The notes below the pieces were generated by a model. It was not told the origin of the DNA and did no database searches. It saw only the letters and a program-made list of their open reading frames with translations. From contig JAHJME010000009.1 of assembly GCA_018821435.1 (NCBI GenBank), positions 292,809 to 356,808 on the forward strand: a stretch of 64,000 bases of DNA, read 5' to 3'. Source of the DNA: Alphaproteobacteria bacterium. GTDB lineage: Bacteria > Pseudomonadota > Alphaproteobacteria > Caulobacterales > Caulobacteraceae. Position 1 is the stretch's first letter; the number at the start of each line of letters is the position of its first letter. The translations under genes and the position numbers were made by a program. Shown here piece by piece: positions 1 through 8,276 of this stretch.

Positions 1-104
1 GTGTCAGCCCGCATACGGTCGTCAGCCATGTGCGCAACGCCTATCGCCGAACCGGGGCGAGCAACCGGGAGACCCTGATCGCCGCCCTCCTGCCCCGCCC
101 TTGA
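1..104 (+). CDS. LuxR-family HTH regulator, 3' end only
   Basis: The reading frame is open from the window edge (first full codon at base 3) to a TGA at 102-104. It encodes the end of a LuxR/FixJ helix-turn-helix: VSPHTVVSHV, then RNAYRRTGAS, then NRETLIAALL. The S-x-x-T-V-x-x-H-V-x-x-x-Y-x-K/R-T-G-x-x-N-R core is characteristic of the DNA-recognition helix and the following helix. The sensory or receiver part lies outside the window, so the signal it answers to cannot be told. The next gene starts 49 bases downstream, and nothing ties the two together functionally. Confidence 0.75.
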   Translation, partial: VSPHTVVSHVRNAYRRTGASNRETLIAALLPRP

Positions 105-153
105 CGCCCCCCGCGTAAGGTCCCCACGTCTTCCCCTTCGGGAGGACGAGATC

Positions 154-1572
154 ATGGACATGCAAGGCATCCTGGCGCGCCAGAAGGCCGCCCACCTGCG
201 TGACGGCGCGCCGACGGCCGAGCAGCGGATCGAGCGCCTCGACCGCTGCGTCGCCCTGCTGGTCGATCACGCCAAGGCCATCGAGGACGCGCTGAACACC
301 GACTTCGGGTCGCGGTCGCGCGAGGCCACCGCCTTCACCGACGTCGCCGCCTCCATCGGGCCGCTGAAGCACGCCAAGGCGCACCTCGCCAGGTGGATGG
401 CGCCCGAGAAGCGCAAGACCACGCCGGCGATCCTGGGCCTGTTCGGCGCCAAGGCCGAGGTCCGCTACCAGCCCAAGGGCGTGGTGGGGATCATCAGCCC
501 CTGGAACTTCCCGGTGAACCTGACCTTCGCGCCCCTGGCCGGGGTGCTGGCCGCCGGCAACCGGGCGATGATCAAGCCGTCCGAGTTCACCCCCGCCACG
601 TCCGAGCTGATGAAGACCATGTTCGGCAAGGTGTTCTCCGAGGAGGAGATCGCGGTGGTCACCGGCGGCCCCGAGCTCGGCGAGGCGTTCGCGCACCTGG
701 CCTTTGACCATCTGATCTTCACCGGCGCCACGTCCATCGCCCGCCACGTCATGCGCGCGGCGGCCGACAACCTGGTGCCGCTGACGCTGGAGCTGGGCGG
801 CAAGAGCCCGGTGATCCTGGGCAAGTCGGCCGACATCGGCGTGGCGGCCGCGCGGATCATGAACGGCAAGACGCTGAACGCCGGCCAAATCTGCCTGGCC
901 CCCGACTATGTCCTTGCCCCGCACGACAAGCTGGACAGCTTCGTGGCCGCCGCCCAGGCCTCGGTCGCCAAGATGTTCCCGACCATCAAGGACAACCCCG
1001 ACTACACGTCCATCGTCGCCCAGCGGCACTACGAGCGGATCACCGGCTACATCGACGACGCCCGCGCCAAGGGCGCCCGCATCGTCGAGCTGAAGCCCGA
1101 CGGCGAGGATTTCTCCCAGCAGGAGCATCGCAAAATCCCGCCGACCCTGATCCTGGAGCCCACCGACGACATGAAGGTGATGCAGGAGGAGATCTTCGGC
1201 CCGGTCCTGCCGGTGAAGACCTATCGCAGCGTGGACGAGGCCATCGGTTACGTGAACGGCCACGACCGGCCGCTGGGCCTCTACTATTTCGGCGACGACG
1301 CGGCCGAGCGCGAGCAGGTGCTCCGCCAGACGACGCCAGGCGGGGTCACGATCAACGACGTGATCTTCCACGTGGCGCAGGAGGAACTGCCCTTCGGCGG
1401 CGTCGGGCCGTCAGGGATGGGCAGCTATCACGGCGTCGACGGCTTCCGCGAGTTCAGCCACCGCAAGGCGATCTACACCCAGATCAAGAAGGATATCGGC
1501 CCGCTCCAAGCCATGCGTCCGCCCTACGGCCCGGCGATTCGGAAATACCTGGCGGGACAGCTGAAGCGCTGA
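154..1572 (+). CDS. NAD(P)-dependent aldehyde dehydrogenase, coniferyl-aldehyde-dehydrogenase type
   Basis: A 472-residue cytoplasmic aldehyde dehydrogenase that oxidises an aldehyde to the acid with NAD(P). The SPWNFP cofactor-binding motif is at about residues 115-120. The general-base glutamate is E213 in LELGGKSP and the catalytic cysteine is C247 in NAGQICLAPD. The GQICLAPDYV form of the active site and the moderate length fit the coniferyl aldehyde dehydrogenase (CalB-like) group better than betaine or phenylacetaldehyde dehydrogenases; the substrate is an inference. The GGAGGACGAG ribosome site just before the ATG supports the start. It appears monocistronic; a small palindromic repeat follows the stop codon. 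Confidence 0.9.
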   Translation: MDMQGILARQKAAHLRDGAPTAEQRIERLDRCVALLVDHAKAIEDALNTDFGSRSREATAFTDVAASIGPLKHAKAHLARWMAPEKRKTTPAILGLFGAKAEVRYQPKGVVGIISPWNFPVNLTFAPLAGVLAAGNRAMIKPSEFTPATSELMKTMFGKVFSEEEIAVVTGGPELGEAFAHLAFDHLIFTGATSIARHVMRAAADNLVPLTLELGGKSPVILGKSADIGVAAARIMNGKTLNAGQICLAPDYVLAPHDKLDSFVAAAQASVAKMFPTIKDNPDYTSIVAQRHYERITGYIDDARAKGARIVELKPDGEDFSQQEHRKIPPTLILEPTDDMKVMQEEIFGPVLPVKTYRSVDEAIGYVNGHDRPLGLYYFGDDAAEREQVLRQTTPGGVTINDVIFHVAQEELPFGGVGPSGMGSYHGVDGFREFSHRKAIYTQIKKDIGPLQAMRPPYGPAIRKYLAGQLKR

Positions 1573-1587
1573 GGCAGCCTACTCAAT

Positions 1588-1603
1588 CCCCGCGCGTGCG
1601 GGG
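1588..1603. repeat. GC palindrome, member of a small intergenic repeat family
   Basis: CCCCGC, a 4-base loop and GCGGGG form a short hairpin between two convergent genes. The same core, with similar flanks (TCAATCCCCGC... and ...GGGGTGAG), occurs twice more at about 18853-18947. The repetition suggests a dispersed palindromic element rather than a one-off terminator; no T-run follows it. Confidence 0.55.
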
Positions 1604-1619
1604 GTGAGGTCGGGAAACC

Positions 1620-1943
1620 CTAGTTCCCGGCCTTCACGCTCTCGCGGGCCTGGGCCAGCAGCTCGGCCATCTTCATACGGACTTCGCCTTCGGACACGGC
1701 CACGCCGGAGCCCTTGAGGTCCTCGAACACCTTGCGGAACACATCCTCGTCGCCCGGCAGCTCAAGGTCGGACTTCACCACCGCCTTGGCGTATTCGTCG
1801 ACGTGCGGCGCTTCCAGACCCATCAGCCCGGCGGCCCATTGGCCGAGGGCGCGGTTGCGGCGCGCGTGCGCCCGGAAGTCCTGCTCCTGGTCGAGGGCGA
1901 ACTTACGCTCGAAGCCTTGTTCGCGGTCGTCGAAGGTCGTCAT
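1620..1943 (-). CDS. DUF1476 protein, F1-ATPase zeta-type inhibitor subunit
   Basis: A 107-residue all-helical protein opening MTTFDDREQGFERKFALDQE. This N-terminus is diagnostic of DUF1476, the alphaproteobacterial zeta subunit that binds the F1 part of ATP synthase and limits ATP hydrolysis (work on the Paracoccus protein). Length and lack of a signal peptide match the family. It is transcribed away from purC, with 232 bases between them. The strong inhibitory role seen in Paracoccus varies between species, so the strength of inhibition here is unknown. Confidence 0.9.
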   Translation of the reverse strand: MTTFDDREQGFERKFALDQEQDFRAHARRNRALGQWAAGLMGLEAPHVDEYAKAVVKSDLELPGDEDVFRKVFEDLKGSGVAVSEGEVRMKMAELLAQARESVKAGN

Positions 1944-2098
1944 CGTGTCCTAGCAGTCAGCTTCTTAGAGCGGGCGATCCCATATCGTGCGCCGAACGGG
2001 GCCGCAATGGAAAGCGGCAACCGCCGACGAGTTTGCGCCGCGGCGTCGCACACGCTATTTTTGCCACGCCTGAATGGGGCGAGAGGCCGAGTCGGACC

Positions 2099-2128
2099 CG
2101 CGCGCGAGGATCAGCCGCGCGCGTTTTT
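2099..2128 (+). terminator. Strong GC hairpin with T-run in the purC leader: terminator or attenuator
   Basis: CGCGCGCG at 2099-2106 and again at 2116-2123 can pair across a 9-base loop and is followed at once by TTTTT at 2124-2128. This is a textbook intrinsic terminator reading towards purC, whose ATG is 48 bases downstream. No plus-strand gene ends just before it: the nearest, the aldehyde dehydrogenase, ended more than 500 bases earlier, beyond an oppositely oriented gene. It may be a leader attenuator of the purine genes or may simply stop antisense transcription. Confidence 0.5.
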
Positions 2129-2175
2129 CGTTTTGCCGATGCGGACAAGTCCTCGCCCATGGAGAAGGCTCTAAG

Positions 2176-2931
2176 ATGACCCGCCGTAAGAAGATCTACG
2201 AGGGCAAGGCCAAGATCCTTTACGAAGGACCTGAGCCGGGCACGCTGATCCAGTACTTCAAGGATGACACCACAGCTTTCGACGCCACCAAGAAGGCGGT
2301 CCTCGAAGGCAAGGGTGTGATCAACAATCGCATCAGCGAATACATCATGACGAAGCTGAACTCGATCGGGGTTCAGAACCACTTCATCAAGCGGCTGAAC
2401 CTGCGCGAGCAGCTCATCAAGGAGGTGGAGATCATCCCCCTCGAGGTGGTGTGTCGCAACGTCGCGGCCGGCTCGCTGTCGACGCGCTACGGCCTGCCCG
2501 AGGGCCAGGCCCTGCCGCGCTCCATCATCGAGTTCTACCTGAAGGACGACAAGCTCCACGACCCGATGGTGTCCGAGGAGCACATCACCGCGTTCAACTG
2601 GGCCTCGACCCAGGAGATCGACGACATGATGGCGGTCACCCTGCGGGTGAACGACTTCCTGACCGGCTTGTTCGGCGGCGTCGGCATCACCCTGATCGAC
2701 TTCAAGATCGAGTTCGGCCGGATCTACGAGAACGAGTTCGCCCGCATCATCCTGGCCGACGAGATCAGCCCCGACAGCTGCCGCCTCTGGGACTCGATCA
2801 CCAACGAGAAGCTCGACAAGGACCGGTTCCGCCGCGACCTGGGCAATGTGATCGAGAGCTACACCGAGGTTGCGCGCCGGCTCGGGATCATGAAGGAGAT
2901 GCCCACCGTGATTCAGGGGGGCCTCCACTAG
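2176..2931 (+). CDS. purC: Phosphoribosylaminoimidazole-succinocarboxamide synthase (SAICAR synthetase)
   Basis: PurC joins aspartate to CAIR using ATP in de novo purine synthesis. The 251-residue protein opens [20 protein letters not shown], with the family's K-x-Y-E-G-K-A-K motif. [18 protein letters not shown], then NRISEY, and the [11 protein letters not shown] segment all match. The C-terminal LIDFKIEFG and [12 protein letters not shown] motifs are intact. The ATG at 2176 was chosen because GGAGAAGG lies 7 bases before it and conservation starts there, although the frame stays open further upstream. The stop codon overlaps the purS start by one base (TAGTG), so the two are surely cotranscribed. 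Confidence 0.97.
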   Translation: MTRRKKIYEGKAKILYEGPEPGTLIQYFKDDTTAFDATKKAVLEGKGVINNRISEYIMTKLNSIGVQNHFIKRLNLREQLIKEVEIIPLEVVCRNVAAGSLSTRYGLPEGQALPRSIIEFYLKDDKLHDPMVSEEHITAFNWASTQEIDDMMAVTLRVNDFLTGLFGGVGITLIDFKIEFGRIYENEFARIILADEISPDSCRLWDSITNEKLDKDRFRRDLGNVIESYTEVARRLGIMKEMPTVIQGGLH

Positions 2932-3170
2932 TGCGCGCGAAAGTTCATGTCTTCCTGAAGCCCGGCGTCCTGGACGTGCAGGGCAAGGCGGTCGAGCAGG
3001 CGCTGCACGGCCTGGGCTGGAACGGCGTCGAACACGTCCGGGTCGGCAAGACCATCGAGTTCGACCTCGCGGCCGGCGACCCCGCCGCCGCCGAGGCCGA
3101 GGTCAAGGCGATGTGCGAGAAGCTGCTCGCGAACACGGTGATCGAAAGCTACCGGGTGGAGCTGGCGTGA
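2931..3170 (+). CDS. purS: FGAM synthetase subunit PurS
   Basis: A 79-residue protein that starts with GTG inside the purC stop overlap. PurS is the small structural subunit of the three-part FGAM synthetase and transfers ammonia from PurQ to PurL. The MRAKVHVFLKPGVLDVQGKA opening, the LGWNGVEHVRVGKTIEF middle and the CEKLLANTVIESYRVEL end are typical of the family. The next gene overlaps its TGA by 4 bases. PurQ and PurL are elsewhere in this window, about 2.6 and 12.6 kb away. Confidence 0.96.
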   Translation: MRAKVHVFLKPGVLDVQGKAVEQALHGLGWNGVEHVRVGKTIEFDLAAGDPAAAEAEVKAMCEKLLANTVIESYRVELA

Positions 3171-3541
3171 GGTTCTGGGCGGTCCTTCCCGCCCTCCTCA
3201 CGCTCTCGGCCTGCGCGGAAAACGCCGAGGCGCCGGTGGCCTACCTCGACCTCGACTGCGCCAGGCCGTTCGAGGCCCAGGCCACGGCGCTGATGGCCCA
3301 GCAACACCTCGTGCCCGCGCCGGAGGATCCGGCAGAGCCCTATCGCTTCTACAGTAGCGCTGACGGACGGACGTCCTATCTGATCACCAAGCCGGGCGCG
3401 CCGGGCCACCCTGCGATCATGATGCAGAAGGCCCGGGGCTCGGACGTGATCACCACCGGCTGTCCGTACGGCGACAAGGCGGGCTACGACCAACTCCACG
3501 CCTATCTGGACGGCCTCAAGCACTGGACCCGCGGGAAATGA
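3167..3541 (+). CDS. Putative lipoprotein of unknown function
   Basis: A 124-residue protein starting at a GTG that overlaps the purS stop (GTGA). The N-terminus (RFWAVLPALLTLSAC) is a short lipoprotein signal peptide with lipobox L-S-A-C, so the mature protein would carry lipid on Cys15. Two further cysteines (in LDLDCARP and TTGCPYG) could form a disulfide in the periplasm. I do not recognise the family. The 4-base overlaps on both sides place it in the pur transcript, but nothing in its sequence suggests a role in purine synthesis. Confidence 0.75.
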   Translation: MRFWAVLPALLTLSACAENAEAPVAYLDLDCARPFEAQATALMAQQHLVPAPEDPAEPYRFYSSADGRTSYLITKPGAPGHPAIMMQKARGSDVITTGCPYGDKAGYDQLHAYLDGLKHWTRGK

Positions 3542-4023
3542 CCGGCTTCCACCTTGCCCAGATCAATGTCGGCCGCCTGCTGCAGCCGGTCGACCACCCT
3601 CAGATCGCCGGCTTCAAGGACAACCTGGACCGGATCAACGCCCTGGCGGACGGCCTGCCGGGCTTCGTCTGGCGCTTGGTGGGCGAGGGCAACAACGCCA
3701 CCGACATCCAGCCCGACCCCGACGATCCGCTGTTCGCCATGAACATGTCGGTGTGGTCCGACATGGACGCGCTGGCCGGCTTCGTCTACCGCAGCGCCCA
3801 TCGCGACATCATGCGCCGACGCAAGGAATGGTTCGAGGTCATGGCGGTCTACCAGACGCTCTGGTGGGTTCCCGTCGGCCACACGCCAACCATCGCCGAG
3901 GGCCTGGAAAAGCTCGCGACCTTCGAGCGCCTGGGCCCCACCGCCGAGGCGTTCAGCTTCCGCCACCCCTTCCCGGCGCCCGGTCACACTTCGGTGCTTC
4001 CCGTTCTGGACCGATGCGCCTAG
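3538..4023 (+). CDS. DUF3291 domain protein
   Basis: A 161-residue cytoplasmic protein of the DUF3291 family, a ferredoxin-like, monooxygenase-related fold. It opens MTGFHLAQINVGRLLQPVDH. The FVWRLVGEG segment, the MNMSVWSDMDALAGFVYRSA segment, and WFEVMAVYQTLWWVPVGHTP are hallmarks. Its biochemical role is not established. The ATG overlaps the upstream TGA (ATGA) and its end overlaps the next gene by 10 bases, so it is part of the same tight operon. Confidence 0.85.
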   Translation: MTGFHLAQINVGRLLQPVDHPQIAGFKDNLDRINALADGLPGFVWRLVGEGNNATDIQPDPDDPLFAMNMSVWSDMDALAGFVYRSAHRDIMRRRKEWFEVMAVYQTLWWVPVGHTPTIAEGLEKLATFERLGPTAEAFSFRHPFPAPGHTSVLPVLDRCA

Positions 4024-5762
4024 CCGCGCTCGCTGCGGTGCTTGCGGGAAGCCTCCTCGCCGCACCCGCGTTCGCCCAGTCCGTCTTCGATCGCGCCGAG
4101 GCCTGCCTGAAGGCGTCGGACCGGCCCCTCTGCCTCATCACGGCGGCCGGCGACGGCTATCCCGACGTCGTGACCTTCGATCCGGACCTGCGGAAGCGGC
4201 CGGATCTGGTTGCCGCGGCAGGGATTGAGCTCAAGCCGCCCACCGCGCCCGACGGCCTCACCCGCAGTTCCCAGAGACTCGAGGCCGCCCTCGTCGAGGG
4301 AGCCCGGCGGCTGGCCGCGGATCGACCACCGGCCGAAGCCTTGGAGCCTATCCTGGCCGCGCCAGGTCCCGGCGAGCGGGACCTGCGCCTCGCCGGCTTG
4401 AGCGTCGTCGTGCAGCCAGCGGTGGAAAAGCCCCTGACTGGATCCCGCCGCGCCTTCGTCGCGGCGGCGCTCCAGGCCTGGGAGGACGGCCTGCGCGCCG
4501 GCTGGCCTTCGCCGAGCCTTGCGCCACCCGAAGCCCTGGCAGCCGCCTACGCCAGGTTCGGCGACGATGCGGGTCTCGATCGGGCGCTCCGGCTGATTCC
4601 GCGTCCGGACCGGCGCGTCGAAACTCTGCTTGGCGTGGGCGGGCTGGACGACGCGCTGATCCAGGCCCGCCAGCTCACGCCCGAGACGATGCTCGCGCCG
4701 CTCCGCGTCGAGGCGACCGCCCAGGCCGAGATGCTGCGCAGGGCCGCCGCCAGTCGCTCGCTCCCGCAACTGGGTTTCTTCGCGCCACCCTGGGATCAAC
4801 CCGACGCGCTTCCTTCCAGCGACGTTCAGTTGAAGGCGTTCGCGGCGGTGGCCGTTCGCCGTGCGCGCATCGCGGTGGTCGTCGCCGCGGTAAAGGTCGG
4901 CCGGGCGGAGATGGCCCGCGATCTGGCTGATGGCGTTCTGGCCACGCCCGCAAAGACGGCGGACGACGCCCTTCTGCGGAACGCCGGCCCGCTCGCCGCT
5001 GCGGCGACGCCCGCGGTCGCCGCCGCGTGGCTCGAACAGCTGGACAAGACGACGGGACGGTCCGCTCGCACGACGGAGGCCTCGATGGCGCTCCAGAGCC
5101 GGATCATGGCCGCAGCCGCAGGCTGGGCGGCGCTGGGTCGCCAGGACCGCGTCGACGCCCTCGTCGCGAGTCTGAGGCCATTGGCGCAACGCGAGGCCAC
5201 TCTTCGCGACAGCCGCCCCGACGAGGCCATCCAGACGCCTGCCAGCTGGCAACTGGCCGAGCTGCTGTTGGCCGCCGACCGGGTCGATGAGGTCCGCGCC
5301 CTGGCGATTCCACAGAATGGGGGCCGACTCGTGGAGAACGACCTCAAACGGGGGCGCGGAATTACTCGGGTTGAGGATTACCTGTCCGACGCCCGCACCG
5401 AGATGGATCGGATTTCGGTCCTGACCGCCTGCTACATGGGCAGCGAACAGCGGGGCGCCTTCGCCGACGCCCTCACCTGTCATCGGCGGCGCCAGCAAAT
5501 CTTGACCCGGCCCGAGCAGCAGATCGTACAGATGGAAACCGCGATCCACACGGCCGGCCTCGCCGCCAACGCGGACAAGCTGGACGACGCCCAAACCCTG
5601 CTGGCCTTCGCCCTGGAAGCCGGACTCCCTGCCTATCGGGCGAACCCGGCCTTGCGGAGCATGGTCGGCCTGTCGAGCAACGGTGATCTGGTTCTGGTCG
5701 CCAAGGCCGAGCTCCGCGCTGACGGACGCCTGCCGCCCGTCGCGCACCCAACCAAACAATGA
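4014..5762 (+). CDS. Exported alpha-helical protein of unknown function
   Basis: A 582-residue protein beginning [20 protein letters not shown] with cleavage likely after AFA-Q. It is therefore predicted to be exported to the periplasm. The rest is Ala/Arg/Leu-rich and strongly helical, with repeat-like segments that recall TPR or ARM-type solenoids; I found no catalytic motif. The start at 4014 lies 10 bases inside the DUF3291 gene and was chosen for the signal peptide. A long opposite-strand frame over the same bases is a composition artefact. The purQ start follows 14 bases after the stop. Confidence 0.7.
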   Translation: MRLAALAAVLAGSLLAAPAFAQSVFDRAEACLKASDRPLCLITAAGDGYPDVVTFDPDLRKRPDLVAAAGIELKPPTAPDGLTRSSQRLEAALVEGARRLAADRPPAEALEPILAAPGPGERDLRLAGLSVVVQPAVEKPLTGSRRAFVAAALQAWEDGLRAGWPSPSLAPPEALAAAYARFGDDAGLDRALRLIPRPDRRVETLLGVGGLDDALIQARQLTPETMLAPLRVEATAQAEMLRRAAASRSLPQLGFFAPPWDQPDALPSSDVQLKAFAAVAVRRARIAVVVAAVKVGRAEMARDLADGVLATPAKTADDALLRNAGPLAAAATPAVAAAWLEQLDKTTGRSARTTEASMALQSRIMAAAAGWAALGRQDRVDALVASLRPLAQREATLRDSRPDEAIQTPASWQLAELLLAADRVDEVRALAIPQNGGRLVENDLKRGRGITRVEDYLSDARTEMDRISVLTACYMGSEQRGAFADALTCHRRRQQILTRPEQQIVQMETAIHTAGLAANADKLDDAQTLLAFALEAGLPAYRANPALRSMVGLSSNGDLVLVAKAELRADGRLPPVAHPTKQ

Positions 5763-5776
5763 TAAGGGGCCGCGCC

Positions 5777-6439
5777 ATGAAAGCCGCCGTCATCGTCTTC
5801 CCCGGTTCCAACTGCGACCGCGACTGCAAGGTCGCCATCGAGCGCTCCACCGGCGCGCAGGTCGAGATGGTCTGGCATGGCGACACCGCGCTCCCCGATG
5901 GCCTGGACCTGATCGTGCTGCCGGGCGGTTTCTCGTACGGCGACTACCTGCGCTGCGGGGCCATGGCCTCGCTCTCGCCCGCCATGGCCGAGGTGAAGGC
6001 CGCGGCCGAGCGGGGCGTCGCCACAGTGGGCATCTGCAACGGCTTCCAGGTCCTCTGCGAGATGGGCATGTTGCCGGGCGCCCTGCTGCGCAACGAGAAG
6101 CTGAAGTACGTCTGCAAGACCGTCGACCTCGAGGTCACCAACAGCCAGACCCGCTTCACCGCCGGCTATGCAGGCCGTCGCGAGGTGGCCATGACCGTCG
6201 GCAACGGCGAGGGCAACTTCTTCGCCGACGAGCCCACGCTGGATCGGCTGGAGGGCGAGGGCCAGGTGGTCTTCCGCTACCGCAACAATCCCAACGGCTC
6301 GGCCCGCGACATCGCTGGCATCGTCAACAAGCGCGGCAACGTCCTGGGCCTCATGCCCCACCCCGACCGCGCCTTCGAGACCGAGTTGGGCTCCGCCGAC
6401 GGCGCGATCCTGTTCCAGAGCGCGCTCGCCAGCGCTTAG
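5777..6439 (+). CDS. purQ: FGAM synthetase glutaminase subunit PurQ
   Basis: A 220-residue class I glutamine amidotransferase that supplies ammonia from glutamine to PurL. It opens [17 protein letters not shown]. The [15 protein letters not shown] oxyanion segment is present, as are the nucleophile cysteine in [11 protein letters not shown] and the C-terminal His/Glu of [10 protein letters not shown]. An in-frame ATG 18 bases upstream exists, but conservation starts at 5777. Its stop overlaps by 4 bases with the convergent DUF885 gene. It lies 2.6 kb from purS because three unrelated genes intervene. Confidence 0.96.
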   Translation: MKAAVIVFPGSNCDRDCKVAIERSTGAQVEMVWHGDTALPDGLDLIVLPGGFSYGDYLRCGAMASLSPAMAEVKAAAERGVATVGICNGFQVLCEMGMLPGALLRNEKLKYVCKTVDLEVTNSQTRFTAGYAGRREVAMTVGNGEGNFFADEPTLDRLEGEGQVVFRYRNNPNGSARDIAGIVNKRGNVLGLMPHPDRAFETELGSADGAILFQSALASA

Positions 6440-8220
6440 GGCGCCTTCGCCTTCTGGAAGTCGACCGGCATCGGGTCCTTGCCGCCCTCGGCGATGAACT
6501 GGTCGATGCGGGCCTGGAGCACCGGCAGGGGCACGCTGCCGATCGAGAGCACCGTGTCGTGGAAGGCGCGGATGTCGAACTTCGGCCCCAGCGCCTTTTC
6601 GGCTCGCACGCGGGCCTCCTTGATCGCCAGCATGCCCAGGTAATAGCTCACCGCCTGGCCGGGCCAGGAGATGTAACGGTCCACCTCGATCTCGATGTCG
6701 TGGTCCGACAGCGCGGTGTTGTCGTGCAGGAACTGGATCGCCTGGGCCCGGCTCCAGCCCTTGTGGTGGATGCCGGTGTCGACGACCAACCGCGCCGCCC
6801 GCCACATCTGGAAGGTCAGGTAGCCGAAGCGGTCGTAGGGGGTGTCGTACATCCCCATCTCGAGGCCCAGGTACTCGCAGTACAGCGCCCATCCCTCGCC
6901 GTAGGCCGAGATGTAGACGTAGCGGCGGAAGTCCGGCAGCCCGGCCTGCTCCTCGGCCAGCCCGCCTTGGAACGAATGGCCGGGCGCGGACTCGTGCAGG
7001 GTCAGCGCCGTCATGTTGTAGAGCGGCCGCGACGGCAGATTATAGGTGTTGATCAGGTAGGCGGTCTTGCCGCCGCGGGCCGAGGTGTAGAACGGCGCAA
7101 TATCCGCCGGCACCGGAATGATGGTGAAGCGGCTGCGTGGCAGGTAGCCGAAATAGGACGAGAGCTTCCCGTCAACGCGCTTGGAGATCCAGGCGCCGGT
7201 GTTCAGCAGCTCCTGCGCGGTCTTCGGGTAGAATTTCGGATCGGTTCGGAGATAGGAGAGGAACGCCGGGAAGTCGCCGGTGAAGCCGGTCTCCTTCATC
7301 ACGTCCTGCATCTGGGCGCGGATCTTGGCGACCTCGGACAGGCCCAGGGTGTGGATCTGCTCCGGCGTCATGTCGACGGTGGCGAATTCCCGGATCTGGG
7401 CTTGGTAGTAGGCCTTGCCGTCGGGCAGCGCCTCGGCGGCCAGGGTCTCGGTCGTGCCCGGAATGTACTCGTCGCGCAGGAACTTGAGCAGCGTGGCGTA
7501 GGCCGGCTTCACCTCGCCCTCGATGGTCGCCTTGGCCTTCGCCTTCAGCGCCGCCTGTTGGGCCGCCGGGATGCTGGCCGGCATGTCCTTGAACGGCTGC
7601 CAGAACAGGGTGTCCTCGGCGGTCTTGGCGTCGACGGTGGCCGAGACGGATACGTCGCGGCCCACCAGCGTCACCTTCGGCGGCGTCCATCCCCGCTTCA
7701 GACCGACCCGCATATTCACCTGCTGCTCGCCGAAATAGCGCGGGATGTCATGCAGTTGCGAGATGTAGTTCTCGTAGTCCGCCGCGGTCACGAACCGGCG
7801 CGCGGCCTTGTAGTTGAAGTTCGACCAGAACGAGGAGTCCGAGTTGAACGGCTTCTCGTACTCGTGGAATTTCTGCTGGTTGATCAGCACGTCGATCTGG
7901 TCGCGATAGACCTGATAGTTCACCCGCTGCTGGGCCGAGAGGTCCGTCAGCTTGATGCCGTCCAGCTGCCTGCGCACGTCCTGCCAGTAGGCCAGCCGCT
8001 TGGCCTGACTGGCGGCGTCCACCTTGGGCAGGCGCGGCGCCAGCGTGTCGTCTTCGGGCCCGTCGCTGCGCGCGAGCTCGTCCTGCCGCCAGGTCCACTC
8101 CTTCTCATAGAGCGCCTTGAACCGGGCATCGGCCGGGCCCGGCGCCGCCAGCGCCGGCGCCGCAACGGTGATCATCAGGGCGGCCAGCAGCGCGCCTGTC
8201 GCACGTCCTTGAACCTTCAA
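6436..8220 (-). CDS. DUF885 family protein, predicted exported zinc peptidase
   Basis: A 594-residue protein of the DUF885 family with the metal-binding HESAPGH motif (HExxxGH-type) near residue 401, followed by an [14 protein letters not shown] segment with the likely third ligand. These are features of putative metallopeptidases of this family. I chose TTG at 8220 because GAGGGGG precedes it by 6 bases and the N-terminus becomes a signal peptide ([20 protein letters not shown], then APALAA). The frame is open further upstream, into the divergent neighbour. Substrate is unknown, but a role in periplasmic peptide breakdown is plausible. Confidence 0.85.
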   Translation of the reverse strand: MKVQGRATGALLAALMITVAAPALAAPGPADARFKALYEKEWTWRQDELARSDGPEDDTLAPRLPKVDAASQAKRLAYWQDVRRQLDGIKLTDLSAQQRVNYQVYRDQIDVLINQQKFHEYEKPFNSDSSFWSNFNYKAARRFVTAADYENYISQLHDIPRYFGEQQVNMRVGLKRGWTPPKVTLVGRDVSVSATVDAKTAEDTLFWQPFKDMPASIPAAQQAALKAKAKATIEGEVKPAYATLLKFLRDEYIPGTTETLAAEALPDGKAYYQAQIREFATVDMTPEQIHTLGLSEVAKIRAQMQDVMKETGFTGDFPAFLSYLRTDPKFYPKTAQELLNTGAWISKRVDGKLSSYFGYLPRSRFTIIPVPADIAPFYTSARGGKTAYLINTYNLPSRPLYNMTALTLHESAPGHSFQGGLAEEQAGLPDFRRYVYISAYGEGWALYCEYLGLEMGMYDTPYDRFGYLTFQMWRAARLVVDTGIHHKGWSRAQAIQFLHDNTALSDHDIEIEVDRYISWPGQAVSYYLGMLAIKEARVRAEKALGPKFDIRAFHDTVLSIGSVPLPVLQARIDQFIAEGGKDPMPVDFQKAKAP

Positions 8221-8276
8221 CGCATACCCCCTCAGAGCCTGTCGCGAACCCGCTCGCGTCTTGCTACGGTCGGAGC

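Noticed and set aside
4020..5759. Long minus-strand open frame covering the exported helical protein
   Set aside because: It has no signal peptide, start signal or domain, and the plus-strand frame over the same bases has a clear signal peptide and fits the operon; this is a GC-rich composition effect.
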